Shown: piece by piece, positions 1 to 6,950 of the stretch
Position numbering within the stretch: the first letter of the stretch is position 1
How the letters are laid out: each line of letters begins with the position of its first letter
Virus record (IMG/VR): IMGVR_UViG_3300031886_000016
Coordinates: 1-35,362 of that record
From: a virus
DNA: 35,362 nt
Direction: 5' to 3' (one strand)
Notes under the pieces: model-generated
The model's database searches: none
What the model was told of the DNA's origin: nothing
The model's input: only the letters and a program-made list of their open reading frames with translations
Position numbers and translations under genes: made by a program

Positions 1-267
1 TGTTACCGCAGGATGTGGATTAAACCGACCTCCAAAAATTTCACGAACGTACATTTTCGCAACACGTTTTGCTGTATCACGAGTGTTATGATCATTCTCT
101 GTATCTATTACAAGTGCATCTAGAACAGTTTGAAATGCTTCTCGAACTTCTTGTTCTAGTTGTTCTTTCTCGTTTTCATAGATATGTTTGCTAATATTAT
201 CATTAGCATGAAATCTAATTCCTGCGTCCTTTAGTCTTTTTCGAATTTGTGTACTTACTTTTCCCAA
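1..267 (-). CDS. folE: GTP cyclohydrolase I (FolE), N-terminal part, gene cut by window edge
   Basis: Only the first 89 codons are present; the C-terminal catalytic half lies beyond base 1. The segment DTENDHNTRDTAKRVAKMY followed by EIFGGRF matches the conserved N-terminal part of FolE (family pattern D.DNT..TA.RVAKMY). FolE converts GTP to dihydroneopterin triphosphate, the first step of folate and 7-deazaguanine (queuosine-type) synthesis. I chose the TTG at 267-265 because GGAG lies a few bases upstream and no ATG fits; codon 1 is therefore unusual. A near-consensus sigma-70 promoter lies 50-75 bases upstream. With the QueD-like gene near 5.4 kb and the DpdA-like gene near 7-8.5 kb it most likely feeds DNA modification. 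The zinc and catalytic residues cannot be checked here. Confidence 0.8.
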   Translation of the reverse strand, partial: MGKVSTQIRKRLKDAGIRFHANDNISKHIYENEKEQLEQEVREAFQTVLDALVIDTENDHNTRDTAKRVAKMYVREIFGGRFNPHPAVT

Positions 268-315
268 TATATTTCTCCGATGTTAAGGCAGGGGATTGCC
301 ATACTTTAATATACT

Positions 316-344
316 ATAATACAGTATATTTAGGTTCTTGTCAA
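316..344 (-). promoter_or_regulatory. Sigma-70-type promoter for folE
   Basis: On the minus strand there is TTGACA (344-339), a 17-base spacer and TATTAT (321-316). The predicted start near 309 gives a leader of about 40 bases before the TTG start of folE. The site lies in the only non-coding gap of the region (268-349), which supports it as a host-polymerase early promoter. Confidence 0.75.
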
Positions 345-349
345 GTATT

Positions 350-547
350 TTAGAAATGTTTATTAGCCATTTCAAGCATATCATTATACTTGGCAATCAA
401 TTCTATTTCCGTGCCTAGAGTAGCAATCATATCCGGATGGTCTGCCACGCCAACAGTATTATTGAGTAATACCTCAACATTAGCTACTGACTTTGCAATC
501 TGTCCTTCCATGTGTGCCTTAAAGGCGGTTAATAGTTTTTCTCGCAT
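350..547 (-). CDS. Small conserved phage protein, 65 aa
   Basis: No function recognised. The protein is short, mostly helical in character and soluble. It starts MREKLLTAFKAHMEG and ends in a helix-like segment (LIAKYNDMLEMANKHF). I recall similar short proteins as conserved hypotheticals in marine T4-like phages, but that is from memory. The ATG at 547 is chosen over an in-frame upstream start at 604 because AAGGAG sits 6-7 bases before it and the longer version would run into the upstream SGNH-hydrolase gene. That gene ends ten bases away, so the two are probably cotranscribed. Confidence 0.75.
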   Translation of the reverse strand: MREKLLTAFKAHMEGQIAKSVANVEVLLNNTVGVADHPDMIATLGTEIELIAKYNDMLEMANKHF

Positions 548-557
548 TGTTTTCTCC

Positions 558-1433
558 TTATAAGTTGTTGTTACTAAATTGAGACGGAAGATACTCCAAA
601 GCAATCATGCGATGAATCTCTTTCGAGTAGTGCTCATCATCAACAGTATGTTTTTGAATATCAATCCGTTTATTCTGTGAAAACCATTCTTCAACAGAAT
701 CCTTTGCTACTTGAATACTGTCAAAATTGAAATAGTCATTCATTTTGTCAGGGATCCAAGTATGTTTGTTTAAGCCAAATAGTTTTAATTCGGCTCCATA
801 TTCCTTACAGAGTGTTTGTAAAATATATATTTCTTTTAACCATTCTCGCTGTGATTTCAGGCTCATGATTTCTAACCATGTTTTACCTTCCATATAAGTG
901 ATTTGGCGTAAATTAGGTTCAAGCCATTGAAAGCGAGGGTGGTGAGTTATGTTAATGTTAACTGTATTTACATAATCTTTGGCTCTAATTTGATGTGGAG
1001 CATCAATCACTCTGAAGTTAGGATTATCACTATCTCTTACTTCTACGTGCTTTGTCCAACAATCAATTTTTCCTTTAGTTGTTTCGTGCTTATATAATGC
1101 CTCTAAAGGAATCATATGTTCGTAATCTGATGGATTAATAGCTGTTACACGAAAACGATTCCAATAAGTATTTTGTACTATAACTTCTTTAATATCATTA
1201 TATTTTTTAAAAAGAAAAGATAGCCACTCGCTGTATTCATACCAACCGATTCCTATTCTTGCAAAGATTACACCGTCAGCATTCTTACTATTAATATATT
1301 CTTCTGCCCAGTTATTCTTCTGCCATCTTCCGGCAAAAGGCCAGTTCTCTTGTGTTAACGGAACATCGTCACCTGGAGCATTCTTAATATTATATCCTGC
1401 TGTATGACTACAACCTAAAGCGGCAATTCTCAT
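558..1433 (-). CDS. SGNH/GDSL-hydrolase-like protein
   Basis: This 291-aa protein opens with MRIAALGCSHTAGY. The GCSHT segment at residues 7-11 fits block I of SGNH hydrolases, where the Ser is the nucleophile. Near the C-terminus DDEHYSKEIH provides the Asp and His expected of the last catalytic block. QNTYWNRFR in the middle could supply the block III Asn. Such proteins are esterases or acyl-hydrolases acting on carbohydrate or lipid esters. In phages related genes often sit with glycan-modifying genes, as here (glycosyltransferase, epimerase). No signal peptide or membrane segment is seen. The start overlaps the stop of the HIT gene (ATGA). The substrate is unknown. Confidence 0.6.
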   Translation of the reverse strand: MRIAALGCSHTAGYNIKNAPGDDVPLTQENWPFAGRWQKNNWAEEYINSKNADGVIFARIGIGWYEYSEWLSFLFKKYNDIKEVIVQNTYWNRFRVTAINPSDYEHMIPLEALYKHETTKGKIDCWTKHVEVRDSDNPNFRVIDAPHQIRAKDYVNTVNINITHHPRFQWLEPNLRQITYMEGKTWLEIMSLKSQREWLKEIYILQTLCKEYGAELKLFGLNKHTWIPDKMNDYFNFDSIQVAKDSVEEWFSQNKRIDIQKHTVDDEHYSKEIHRMIALEYLPSQFSNNNL

Positions 1434-1846
1434 TCAAATAATCTCATTTGTTTAGAGTCGTCGTCTTTTGGATCTCCAAACTCTTTCCAGTCTTTTTTAT
1501 AGTTCCCCTTGTCAGGAATAGCATGACGTACTCCGCCTGTAGGATCAGATACATCAGCTTTACGTCTAGGAATTAAATGTACATGAGCATACATTATAGA
1601 TTGTCCTGCTTCACGACCAACGTTTTGCCCAATGTTATAAGCATCACAATATCCTTTTTGTACCCAATCATAACCCCATTGGTAGGCGGCTTTATAGCAT
1701 TTTGCTAAATGTTCCCAATCTTCTACTTTAGGAACAAATAATAAATGTCCTTCAGTTACTGGATACTTGTCTTTATATACAACAAAGTCTTTAGTATCGA
1801 CGAAAGGTTTACTATTTAAAGCCCAAACGGTTTCTTCAAGTTTCAT
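1430..1846 (-). CDS. HIT-family nucleotide-binding protein
   Basis: This 138-aa protein has the C-terminal histidine-triad motif GQSIMYAHVHLIPRR (about residues 81-95). The central, catalytic-position His (H88) and the last His (H90) are present, but the first His of the usual HxHxH is Tyr (Y86). HIT proteins hydrolyse or transfer nucleotidyl groups from dinucleotides or nucleoside phosphoramidates. The N-terminal strand GHLLFVPK (33-40) is also typical. I chose the ATG at 1846 rather than 1879: GGGAG lies before it, and the longer form would overlap the upstream gene much more. The start lies inside the last codons of the 64-aa upstream gene, so they are translationally linked. Confidence 0.8.
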   Translation of the reverse strand: MKLEETVWALNSKPFVDTKDFVVYKDKYPVTEGHLLFVPKVEDWEHLAKCYKAAYQWGYDWVQKGYCDAYNIGQNVGREAGQSIMYAHVHLIPRRKADVSDPTGGVRHAIPDKGNYKKDWKEFGDPKDDDSKQMRLFE

Positions 1847-2030
1847 TTGCATCTCCCTTTTCAACTTCAAGAACTTCACCTAGTCTTACGGCGAAATTCG
1901 ACCAGCCACCGTACCTAACGGTTGGTTGAGGTGTGTCCATCCAGAAGCCGTTGACCTTACGCCAAACAGCCCCGCAATTCCATCTAGTCGCGGCCTTAAA
2001 TTTAATACGGTCTCCAACTTCTAGTTTCAT
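1836..2030 (-). CDS. Hypothetical protein, 64 aa
   Basis: No family recognised. The sequence starts MKLEVGDRIKFKA and looks like a small beta-barrel domain (VGDRIKFKAATRW at the N-terminus, VRLGEVLEVEKGD at the C-terminus), with several Trp residues. Such folds often bind nucleic acid or mediate contacts, but nothing specific can be claimed. Its stop overlaps the HIT start and its start overlaps the stop of the gene upstream (ATGA), so it is part of a tight operon. Confidence 0.65.
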   Translation of the reverse strand: MKLEVGDRIKFKAATRWNCGAVWRKVNGFWMDTPQPTVRYGGWSNFAVRLGEVLEVEKGDANET

Positions 2031-2254
2031 TTATCATGCTCCTCTACCCATTCAAGTATGTTCATCATTGTATGTAATCTCTTACGGGCATCGTTAAGGT
2101 TAAGTGCTGGTACCCACGCGGTACCTTTATTTTGTTGCATTTCTAACATAATATCCTTATGCTCGTCACGTTTTGAAAATTGAATAACGTCTGCTGTTTT
2201 AAATTTTAAAACGAAAACTTCTTTTTTCTTTTTAAACGGTATAACATTAGTCAT
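2027..2254 (-). CDS. Hypothetical protein, 75 aa
   Basis: No function recognised. The N-terminus MTNVIPFKKKKEV resembles the short leader of many small phage proteins. The rest is charged, with a C-terminal amphipathic helix (ARKRLHTMMNILEWVEEHDK). I chose the ATG at 2254 instead of the TTG at 2269: the ATG lies in the overlap ATGACTAA with the phosphoribosyltransferase stop, with an AGAG just upstream. The gene is sandwiched between the phosphoribosyltransferase and the 64-aa gene in one operon. Confidence 0.65.
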   Translation of the reverse strand: MTNVIPFKKKKEVFVLKFKTADVIQFSKRDEHKDIMLEMQQNKGTAWVPALNLNDARKRLHTMMNILEWVEEHDK

Positions 2255-2729
2255 CTCTATATGCACCAACGTTTTCCCAAGGATATACTAACCATACATC
2301 TTCTTCAGCTTTGTTTACTTCGTGACACCAATAATTAACACCTTGAAATTCACTTGATAAGTTTTCAGTTAAAACTGCAAAGCGAACATTAGTACATTGA
2401 TCATTAAGACACCAATCATGACTAATCCATTTAAAAGTAGCACCTGAATCATTAATATCATCTACTACTAAAATATTTTTTCTTTTTGCGACAGCATCTT
2501 CAGCCATCCATGTATTAGATTCATTTTTTCTAGCATGATCACGTAAAGCAACCTTTAATGATTCACATCTAATATCTAGCATATTGCTTAATATCGCCGC
2601 TGGTATATTACCCCCTCTTGTAATTCCAACTATGTAATCGGGAACCCACATATCTTTATACATACCAAGTACAATTTGTTTGCACATATTTTCTATGTTA
2701 GTCCAACTATAATAATGTTTTTTAACCAT
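2247..2729 (-). CDS. Phosphoribosyltransferase (purine PRTase-like)
   Basis: This 160-aa protein has the hallmark PRPP-binding loop VVDDINDSGATF (residues 88-99) and an upstream YIVGITRGGNIPAA segment (about 32-45) typical of type I phosphoribosyltransferases. The family transfers a ribose-5-phosphate group from PRPP to a base, often hypoxanthine, guanine or xanthine. The length matches xanthine/hypoxanthine PRTases. AAGGAT precedes the ATG. Base specificity cannot be read from the sequence. It could salvage purines for phage DNA synthesis. Given the 7-deazaguanine genes nearby, a role with a modified base is possible but speculative. Confidence 0.8.
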   Translation of the reverse strand: MVKKHYYSWTNIENMCKQIVLGMYKDMWVPDYIVGITRGGNIPAAILSNMLDIRCESLKVALRDHARKNESNTWMAEDAVAKRKNILVVDDINDSGATFKWISHDWCLNDQCTNVRFAVLTENLSSEFQGVNYWCHEVNKAEEDVWLVYPWENVGAYRDD

Positions 2730-3348
2730 TTATAATCCTTATTTTATTTTGTTGTAATCCTTCTCCACTATCATGTGGACCCAGGCCTTCTTCTTTAATG
2801 TTCGTTTGTCTTCTTTTTAATGTTTCTTCTGTAACAAACTTTAAAGCAGGTGTAAACCGTTGCTTATGTCTAAATCCTGTTGCAGTATGTAACATAGTGC
2901 TTGGAAACGTAATAATACGCCCAGGTATAGGTGCTACTGCATAAATCATTTTTTTAGCATCTGTAAAAAGTTTTGTTTCACCACCATCGTTAATATCCCA
3001 AAATTTATTTGCATAATATATTAATGTTATTGCTTCAGGAGTATCATCATCGTTATGATACAAAGCATTTTCATTTGGTGCAAAGAAATTACAAGAAGAT
3101 TTCCAAAGTGCTAACTTGTTAACTTCAGGACAATTCTTTTCACAAAATTCCCATAAAAATTTAAAAGTTGCAGTATTTGTTATTCCTTCACAAGCCATTC
3201 CTGTTGGAACAGGGTTCTCTACATTATCATAAGCCCCAAAAGTAAATTTTAAATTTGCACATTCTGTTTCAAGTTCTTTTATTCTTTCACTTGAAAAAGC
3301 CTCGTCATAAATTTTAAGTCTGCCATCAATGTGACTACCTACTATCAT
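2722..3348 (-). CDS. 2-oxoglutarate/Fe(II)-dependent oxygenase (prolyl-4-hydroxylase type)
   Basis: This 208-aa protein has the iron triad of the double-stranded beta-helix oxygenases: H98 and D100 in LYHNDDD, and H154 in PSTMLHTATGF. R164 (HKQRFTPALKF) is placed to bind 2-oxoglutarate. GRIITFPS (143-150) is the conserved strand before the distal His. The family hydroxylates amino-acid side chains, nucleic acids or small molecules using O2 and 2-oxoglutarate. Its start overlaps the stop of the cupin-like gene (ATGA). Marine T4-like phages often carry several such genes, and this window has four. The substrate is unknown. Confidence 0.85.
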   Translation of the reverse strand: MIVGSHIDGRLKIYDEAFSSERIKELETECANLKFTFGAYDNVENPVPTGMACEGITNTATFKFLWEFCEKNCPEVNKLALWKSSCNFFAPNENALYHNDDDTPEAITLIYYANKFWDINDGGETKLFTDAKKMIYAVAPIPGRIITFPSTMLHTATGFRHKQRFTPALKFVTEETLKRRQTNIKEEGLGPHDSGEGLQQNKIRIING

Positions 3349-3773
3349 ACTCCGTATTTTTCCTTTAAATACTGTTCGTTATTAATCCATTCACCGTTTC
3401 TTATAAATCCCCAGTCTTGTTGTTTTTGTCCCATAAAGAACAAACTCCAACACGGTATTTCGTTACCGTCTGTATCTTTTTTAAGTTCTAGTCTATGTAA
3501 AGATTGTGCTTTACAAAAACGAAAATGTCCTGGGCCACGCCAAAATTTACCTTCAGGTGTGTGTTCGTAATATCCACCTTTTAAAATAATCGTAAAATAA
3601 TCCCATGGATGATCATGTAAGTCATCTAAGTCGCTAACTAAAATTTTATGTAACGTGAGGTTAAACGGAAACCTTTTTCTATCTTTTAAAAACAAATAAT
3701 ACCTAACCAAATACGGAATTTTATTATACCGATCATATATAACTCGTTTTCTATTTTTAAACAGACCCATCAT
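3345..3773 (-). CDS. Cupin-like protein
   Basis: This 142-aa protein carries LHDHPWDYFTIILKGGYYE. That is the cupin motif I layout: two His two residues apart, then a Gly-rich strand. The segment from CKAQSLHRLEL supplies a further His for a metal site. Cupins are small beta-barrels with varied enzymatic or binding roles. I chose the ATG at 3773 over 3800 because GAGGAA precedes it and the ORF then overlaps the upstream gene only at its end. The neighbouring 2OG oxygenase also has a cupin-type fold, so the pair may act on related substrates. Exact activity unknown. Confidence 0.6.
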   Translation of the reverse strand: MMGLFKNRKRVIYDRYNKIPYLVRYYLFLKDRKRFPFNLTLHKILVSDLDDLHDHPWDYFTIILKGGYYEHTPEGKFWRGPGHFRFCKAQSLHRLELKKDTDGNEIPCWSLFFMGQKQQDWGFIRNGEWINNEQYLKEKYGV

Positions 3774-4110
3774 TTTGAGGTTCCTCGTATGTATAATCAT
3801 CTTTAACTAGATCATAGACAGTTTTAAATTTTTCATATTGGATCTTGAGACCAGGATATTTTTTAATCATATCTTCAATAATTACTTCTGATGGCCAATT
3901 GTCAAATGTCTGTCTCTGCCATTCAGTTCCTAAAGCATTATTATCTATGTTTATATTAATAGGTGTACTAGGTGCTGTTACAGTACCATAGTTTGTACTA
4001 GCATCAAATGATACAGTATAACTAGAATCAGATTCTCCTGCTATAGCCGGAGTAGTATCATATGATATTTTAAACGGCTGGTTTGGTAATGTTTTTGTAT
4101 CAATTGTCAT
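3757..4110 (-). CDS. Hypothetical protein, 117 aa, possibly structural
   Basis: No function recognised. The N-terminal half is rich in Ser/Thr/Asp and beta-strand-like (SYTVSFDASTNYGTVTAPS). The C-terminal half is helical (VIIEDMIKKYPGLKIQYEKF, then KTVYDLVKDDY). I recall related helical segments in short marine phage proteins, but cannot name one. The ATG at 4110 overlaps the glycosyltransferase stop (AAATGA) and has AAGGA upstream, so the six extra upstream residues were dropped. Confidence 0.6.
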   Translation of the reverse strand: MTIDTKTLPNQPFKISYDTTPAIAGESDSSYTVSFDASTNYGTVTAPSTPININIDNNALGTEWQRQTFDNWPSEVIIEDMIKKYPGLKIQYEKFKTVYDLVKDDYTYEEPQNDGSV

Positions 4111-5159
4111 TTGCAATTCCTTAAGCACACATATAGTTTCTGACCGCTAAAGAAGTCTGCTTTTAATTTAGCAACCTGTTTTTGCACTAAAGGAATGTAG
4201 TCGTCATAGTTTTCTATATAATCTCTAATTCTTTCTGTGATTTTTTCTTTATGATGTGTGTATGCTTTAAATGAAGCTGTCCATTCAGATGGATATTTGA
4301 ATTCGTCTAAACCCATTTCTTGGTAGCTTAATCTATCTGGTACCATTGGTATAGTATCAACTAACGCACCTTCGTACCAACTTATACCTAATGTTTCTTG
4401 TAAGTTAGCACTAAACACAATTTTAGCACGACCTAACAAATTATGATATTCATTTTTTGTTAATTCTTGGTCTTGACATACTATAAATTCATAGTCTGGC
4501 AATTGTGTTCTTAGGTCTCTAAATATGTCTGGTTGTTTTTCTGGTGCAATTCTATGTGGGAAAAGAATTAAATTTTCTTTTGGCATATTTCTATAAGAGT
4601 CTAAACTGTTAGCTAGATACTCCATAGGCCAGCCTGTACGAATTATTTTACTTGGAGATGCATTTTTAAAACTTTCAAGAAACATATCAATATGGAATTT
4701 TGTTGCATAAAAGTTTTGATCATATGTTTCAAACATAGATTGTTCTGCAAATCTACACCAAGGTGCATCGCCGATTAATCTACCTAAAAAGTCTGCTGGA
4801 TCATAACTACCGGCGTGCCACATACCACCAATTTTAATTTTTATACCTAGCAACTCTGCCATATACTTTAATTGTATAACAGTAGGATTCCATGCGTCTG
4901 TATATAAGAAGTAGTCACCATCTTTAACTTCTCCTTTACAAAACATTTCACCTATTTGTTCTAGTTGTTTACTTTTGTAAACATTGGTACCACCAAAGTT
5001 AAGAAAAGCCCCAGGCGTTGTAGCCTGAGGAGTTTCTCCTCCACTAATTACAACAACTTCTTCTCTTGTAGCTTTCCGTAGTTGTACGGGTAGATACTCC
5101 TTCCATTGCTTGGTGTATCTAGTATCAACTGCTTCTATGTCTACAATATAAATTGTCAT
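4107..5159 (-). CDS. Glycosyltransferase, GT-B fold (GT4-like)
   Basis: This 350-aa protein has the C-terminal nucleotide-sugar site of GT4-type enzymes: an EX7E motif in QETLGISWYEGA (E255 and E263), preceded by RAKIVFSANLQ. The central strand NLILFPHRIAPEKQPDIF (about 196-213) is the inter-domain segment typical of GT-B enzymes. Cytoplasmic, no membrane segments. It would add a sugar to a phage or host acceptor: phage DNA, a virion protein or a surface glycan. The nearby epimerase, cytidylyltransferase and SGNH hydrolase support glycan work. As phage DNA appears to carry 7-deazaguanine, glycosylation of a modified base cannot be excluded. Confidence 0.8.
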   Translation of the reverse strand: MTIYIVDIEAVDTRYTKQWKEYLPVQLRKATREEVVVISGGETPQATTPGAFLNFGGTNVYKSKQLEQIGEMFCKGEVKDGDYFLYTDAWNPTVIQLKYMAELLGIKIKIGGMWHAGSYDPADFLGRLIGDAPWCRFAEQSMFETYDQNFYATKFHIDMFLESFKNASPSKIIRTGWPMEYLANSLDSYRNMPKENLILFPHRIAPEKQPDIFRDLRTQLPDYEFIVCQDQELTKNEYHNLLGRAKIVFSANLQETLGISWYEGALVDTIPMVPDRLSYQEMGLDEFKYPSEWTASFKAYTHHKEKITERIRDYIENYDDYIPLVQKQVAKLKADFFSGQKLYVCLRNCK

Positions 5160-5368
5160 TGTTTTCGTTTATTCCTTCTAAAGCGACTTCTCGCTTGGCG
5201 TTCTTTTCTAGCCTTCTCAGGATCTAAAAATGCCTGCCAAACTTTAGACTTTTTATTATACAAGTCTCGCTCATCGAACTTGTATCCTTCAAAGCGACAA
5301 AAGTCGCGTAACTTATCAAGATCATCAAAGATCTGCACTACGTCGGGTCGTTCCGCAAAGTAGCCCAC
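5156..5368 (-). CDS. Small conserved phage protein, 70 aa
   Basis: No known function. It starts with GTG (AAGGAG upstream) and encodes an acidic N-terminal half (MGYFAERPDVVQIFDDLDKL) and a strongly basic C-terminus (KARKERQARSRFRRNKRKQ) that could touch nucleic acid. I recall a similar MGYF-type small protein in cyanophages of the T4 group. Its stop overlaps the start of the glycosyltransferase gene. Confidence 0.7.
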   Translation of the reverse strand: MGYFAERPDVVQIFDDLDKLRDFCRFEGYKFDERDLYNKKSKVWQAFLDPEKARKERQARSRFRRNKRKQ

Positions 5369-5385
5369 GATGTTTTCTCCTTCAT

Positions 5386-5835
5386 CTAGCTATGTGCATA
5401 TTGAATATGGCAACCGTTTTCGCCATCTTCAGAAATGTCAATGTGTACTGTTCTACCTGGATAACGGCTATTAACTTTTTCATATAAGTCATCGGCCATC
5501 ATCTCACAAGATTTGTAGTCTACATTTAGTTCCCCTTCATATAGTTCCTCCAACCATCGTTTAAATTGTATAAATTCGATATCCCTATCATCATGGAATA
5601 CATCGATCGCTACTTTAAAATGAAATGTATGTCTGTGTGGGTATCCTAAAAAGGATACATCAAACTTATCTCCAGTAGCTAATTTTGGGTCATCAAGTGC
5701 CGCAGGATACTTATGTATCCCTTCTTTGCGGAACGTAACCCATATCATACGTTTTGCGTTTCGTATGCGTTTCTCGTCTGCTTCTTTTTTCATATTTTCT
5801 AATACCATTCGGTCCATTGTCATTATTGCTACCAT
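5386..5835 (-). CDS. QueD/6-pyruvoyl-tetrahydropterin-synthase-like protein
   Basis: This 149-aa protein shows the zinc-ligand layout of the PTPS/QueD family: H41 in KEGIHKYP, then H67 and H69 in GYPHRHTFHFKV, matching the family's HGH strand. It continues with IEFIQFKRW, equivalent to the DFGDLK helix, and KSCEMMADDLYEKV, equivalent to PTAENLA. A Glu-rich SEDGENG lies near the end. QueD converts the FolE product to carboxytetrahydropterin, a precursor of 7-deazaguanine. Identity across the family is low, so function is inferred from motifs plus folE and the DpdA-like gene nearby. Start: GGAAGG lies 10 bases before ATG 5835, but a strong promoter overlaps this site (TSS about 5830), so ATG 5823 or 5817 may also be used. 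Confidence 0.55.
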   Translation of the reverse strand: MVAIMTMDRMVLENMKKEADEKRIRNAKRMIWVTFRKEGIHKYPAALDDPKLATGDKFDVSFLGYPHRHTFHFKVAIDVFHDDRDIEFIQFKRWLEELYEGELNVDYKSCEMMADDLYEKVNSRYPGRTVHIDISEDGENGCHIQYAHS

Positions 5836-5836
5836 T

Positions 5837-5865
5837 AGTATAGTACCTTCCGTGCTATTTGTCAA
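5837..5865 (-). promoter_or_regulatory. Sigma-70-type promoter abutting the QueD-like start
   Basis: The minus strand has TTGACA (5865-5860), exactly 17 bases, then TATACT (5842-5837). The -35 box lies in the last codons of the upstream 179-aa gene. The -10 box ends one base before ATG 5835, so a transcript from here would start inside the annotated CDS and be near-leaderless. Confidence 0.55.
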
Positions 5866-6394
5866 CCTCTATTGGTTCGTCTTTTGAATAATCATCCCAT
5901 CTTGTAAACTTGTTTCGATCCATCAAGTCGTGTACTTGATGTATCCAAACTCCAGGATTAGTTGCATCAAAATTCTCGTCATCAAGTTTAATACAAGCAT
6001 TATAGTTTAACTGATCAATGTTTGGTAATTTAACACTAATCTGTGAAATAAATTTTTCATAATCATTATATTCTTGTTGTATTACCCAATTGTGGTACTT
6101 GATATCATAATCAAGAGTTACCCAAAAGCCTTTGTCGAGTAATCCTAAGATACTCTCCGACCATAATTTAATTTCACCTGTATGATTTTGTATTAAGTCT
6201 ACGTGGAAACTTTGGTTAGCACCAAGATAGATATGTTGGCTACCTTGATGTTCGGCGTGTTTAAGAATATCATCTAATGGTTGTGGTCCAACAACAAACA
6301 ATGTGTCCATATCAAATGCAGGTGTATGTTCAACTTCGAACCCAGTAAAAAATTTTACTCCGGATTCTACACCATCATTATAAACACGTTTCAT
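5855..6394 (-). CDS. Conserved marine T4-like phage protein, 179 aa
   Basis: The function is unknown. The N-terminus MKRVYNDGVESGVKFFTGFE, the core LFVVGPQPLDDILKHAEHQ and the segment ATNPGVWIHQVHDLM match, as I recall, a protein common in cyanophages of the T4 group. The alternating strand-helix pattern suggests a compact alpha/beta (perhaps TIM-barrel-like) domain, with no membrane segment. GGAG lies eight bases before the ATG. It sits between a secreted small protein and the QueD-like gene, so a role in the deazaguanine pathway is possible but not shown. Confidence 0.75.
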   Translation of the reverse strand: MKRVYNDGVESGVKFFTGFEVEHTPAFDMDTLFVVGPQPLDDILKHAEHQGSQHIYLGANQSFHVDLIQNHTGEIKLWSESILGLLDKGFWVTLDYDIKYHNWVIQQEYNDYEKFISQISVKLPNIDQLNYNACIKLDDENFDATNPGVWIHQVHDLMDRNKFTRWDDYSKDEPIEVDK

Positions 6395-6397
6395 TTG

Positions 6398-6697
6398 TTA
6401 TTCTCCACCTTCATCTCTTTCAAAAGGTGCGTCGCCTTCGTCGTTTTTAGAAATTACTTCTAAAATAGGCTTTTCTGTACACCCAACATGGACTAGTTCA
6501 ACAGTCCAATCGTCTTTTAACATTCCTTGTACAGCTTCAAGTCCACGTGATCTAATAGTACCTTCCCAATCTTGTACAAATTCAACACATTCAGTTTTAG
6601 TATCAAAATGCCTAGAAAGAACGTTTACGATCTCGTCCCTTTGAAAACCGTTCGGCTCAGTTAATGTAAAAGCCAGTAACAGCATAAAAGTTTTCAT
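6398..6697 (-). CDS. Small secreted or periplasmic protein, 99 aa
   Basis: No family recognised. The first residues MKTFMLLLAFTLTEPNG look like a short signal peptide (basic residue, hydrophobic core). The mature part carries two Cys (in TECVEFV and HVGCTEKP) that could form a disulphide, with an acidic tail. GAGGT lies before the ATG, and a sigma-70-type promoter lies 40-70 bases upstream, so this begins an early transcription unit. Confidence 0.65.
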   Translation of the reverse strand: MKTFMLLLAFTLTEPNGFQRDEIVNVLSRHFDTKTECVEFVQDWEGTIRSRGLEAVQGMLKDDWTVELVHVGCTEKPILEVISKNDEGDAPFERDEGGE

Positions 6698-6737
6698 TGT
6701 CTTACCTCTTGTTTGCCTAAAATACGATTATTGTCTT

Positions 6738-6765
6738 ATTATAACACAATATACTAATAAGTCAA
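6738..6765 (-). promoter_or_regulatory. Sigma-70-type promoter
   Basis: The minus strand has TTGACT (6765-6760), a 16-base spacer and perfect TATAAT (6743-6738), in the non-coding gap before the 99-aa secreted protein. The leader would be about 35 bases with a ribosome binding site at its end. Confidence 0.75.
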
Positions 6766-6950
6766 TGATCTAATTCTTCCAATTGCTCCAATTTATCTTT
6801 TATTCGGAGTTTCATTTTTTTGTGCCTTTTTATAATTGCCTTTGATTCCCAAGACCTATCTCCATCTCGGTCTTTTTCCATTTCTTCTACTTTGTTATGT
6901 AGATAACGGAATTCTTTCTTAAGTCGCCTCTGTCGTTTGTTCTTGCTCAT
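6762..6950 (-). CDS. Small coiled-coil protein, YdcH/DUF465-like
   Basis: This 62-aa protein is highly charged and helical. The pattern RYLHNKVEEMEKD followed by KKMKLRIKDKLEQLEEL resembles the short DUF465/YdcH helical hairpins (LxxxHxxLDxxI...LKKxKLxLKDxI). No activity is known for that family. The start overlaps the end of the DpdA-like gene, with GGAG just before the ATG. Family assignment is by pattern only. Confidence 0.55.
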   Translation of the reverse strand: MSKNKRQRRLKKEFRYLHNKVEEMEKDRDGDRSWESKAIIKRHKKMKLRIKDKLEQLEELDH

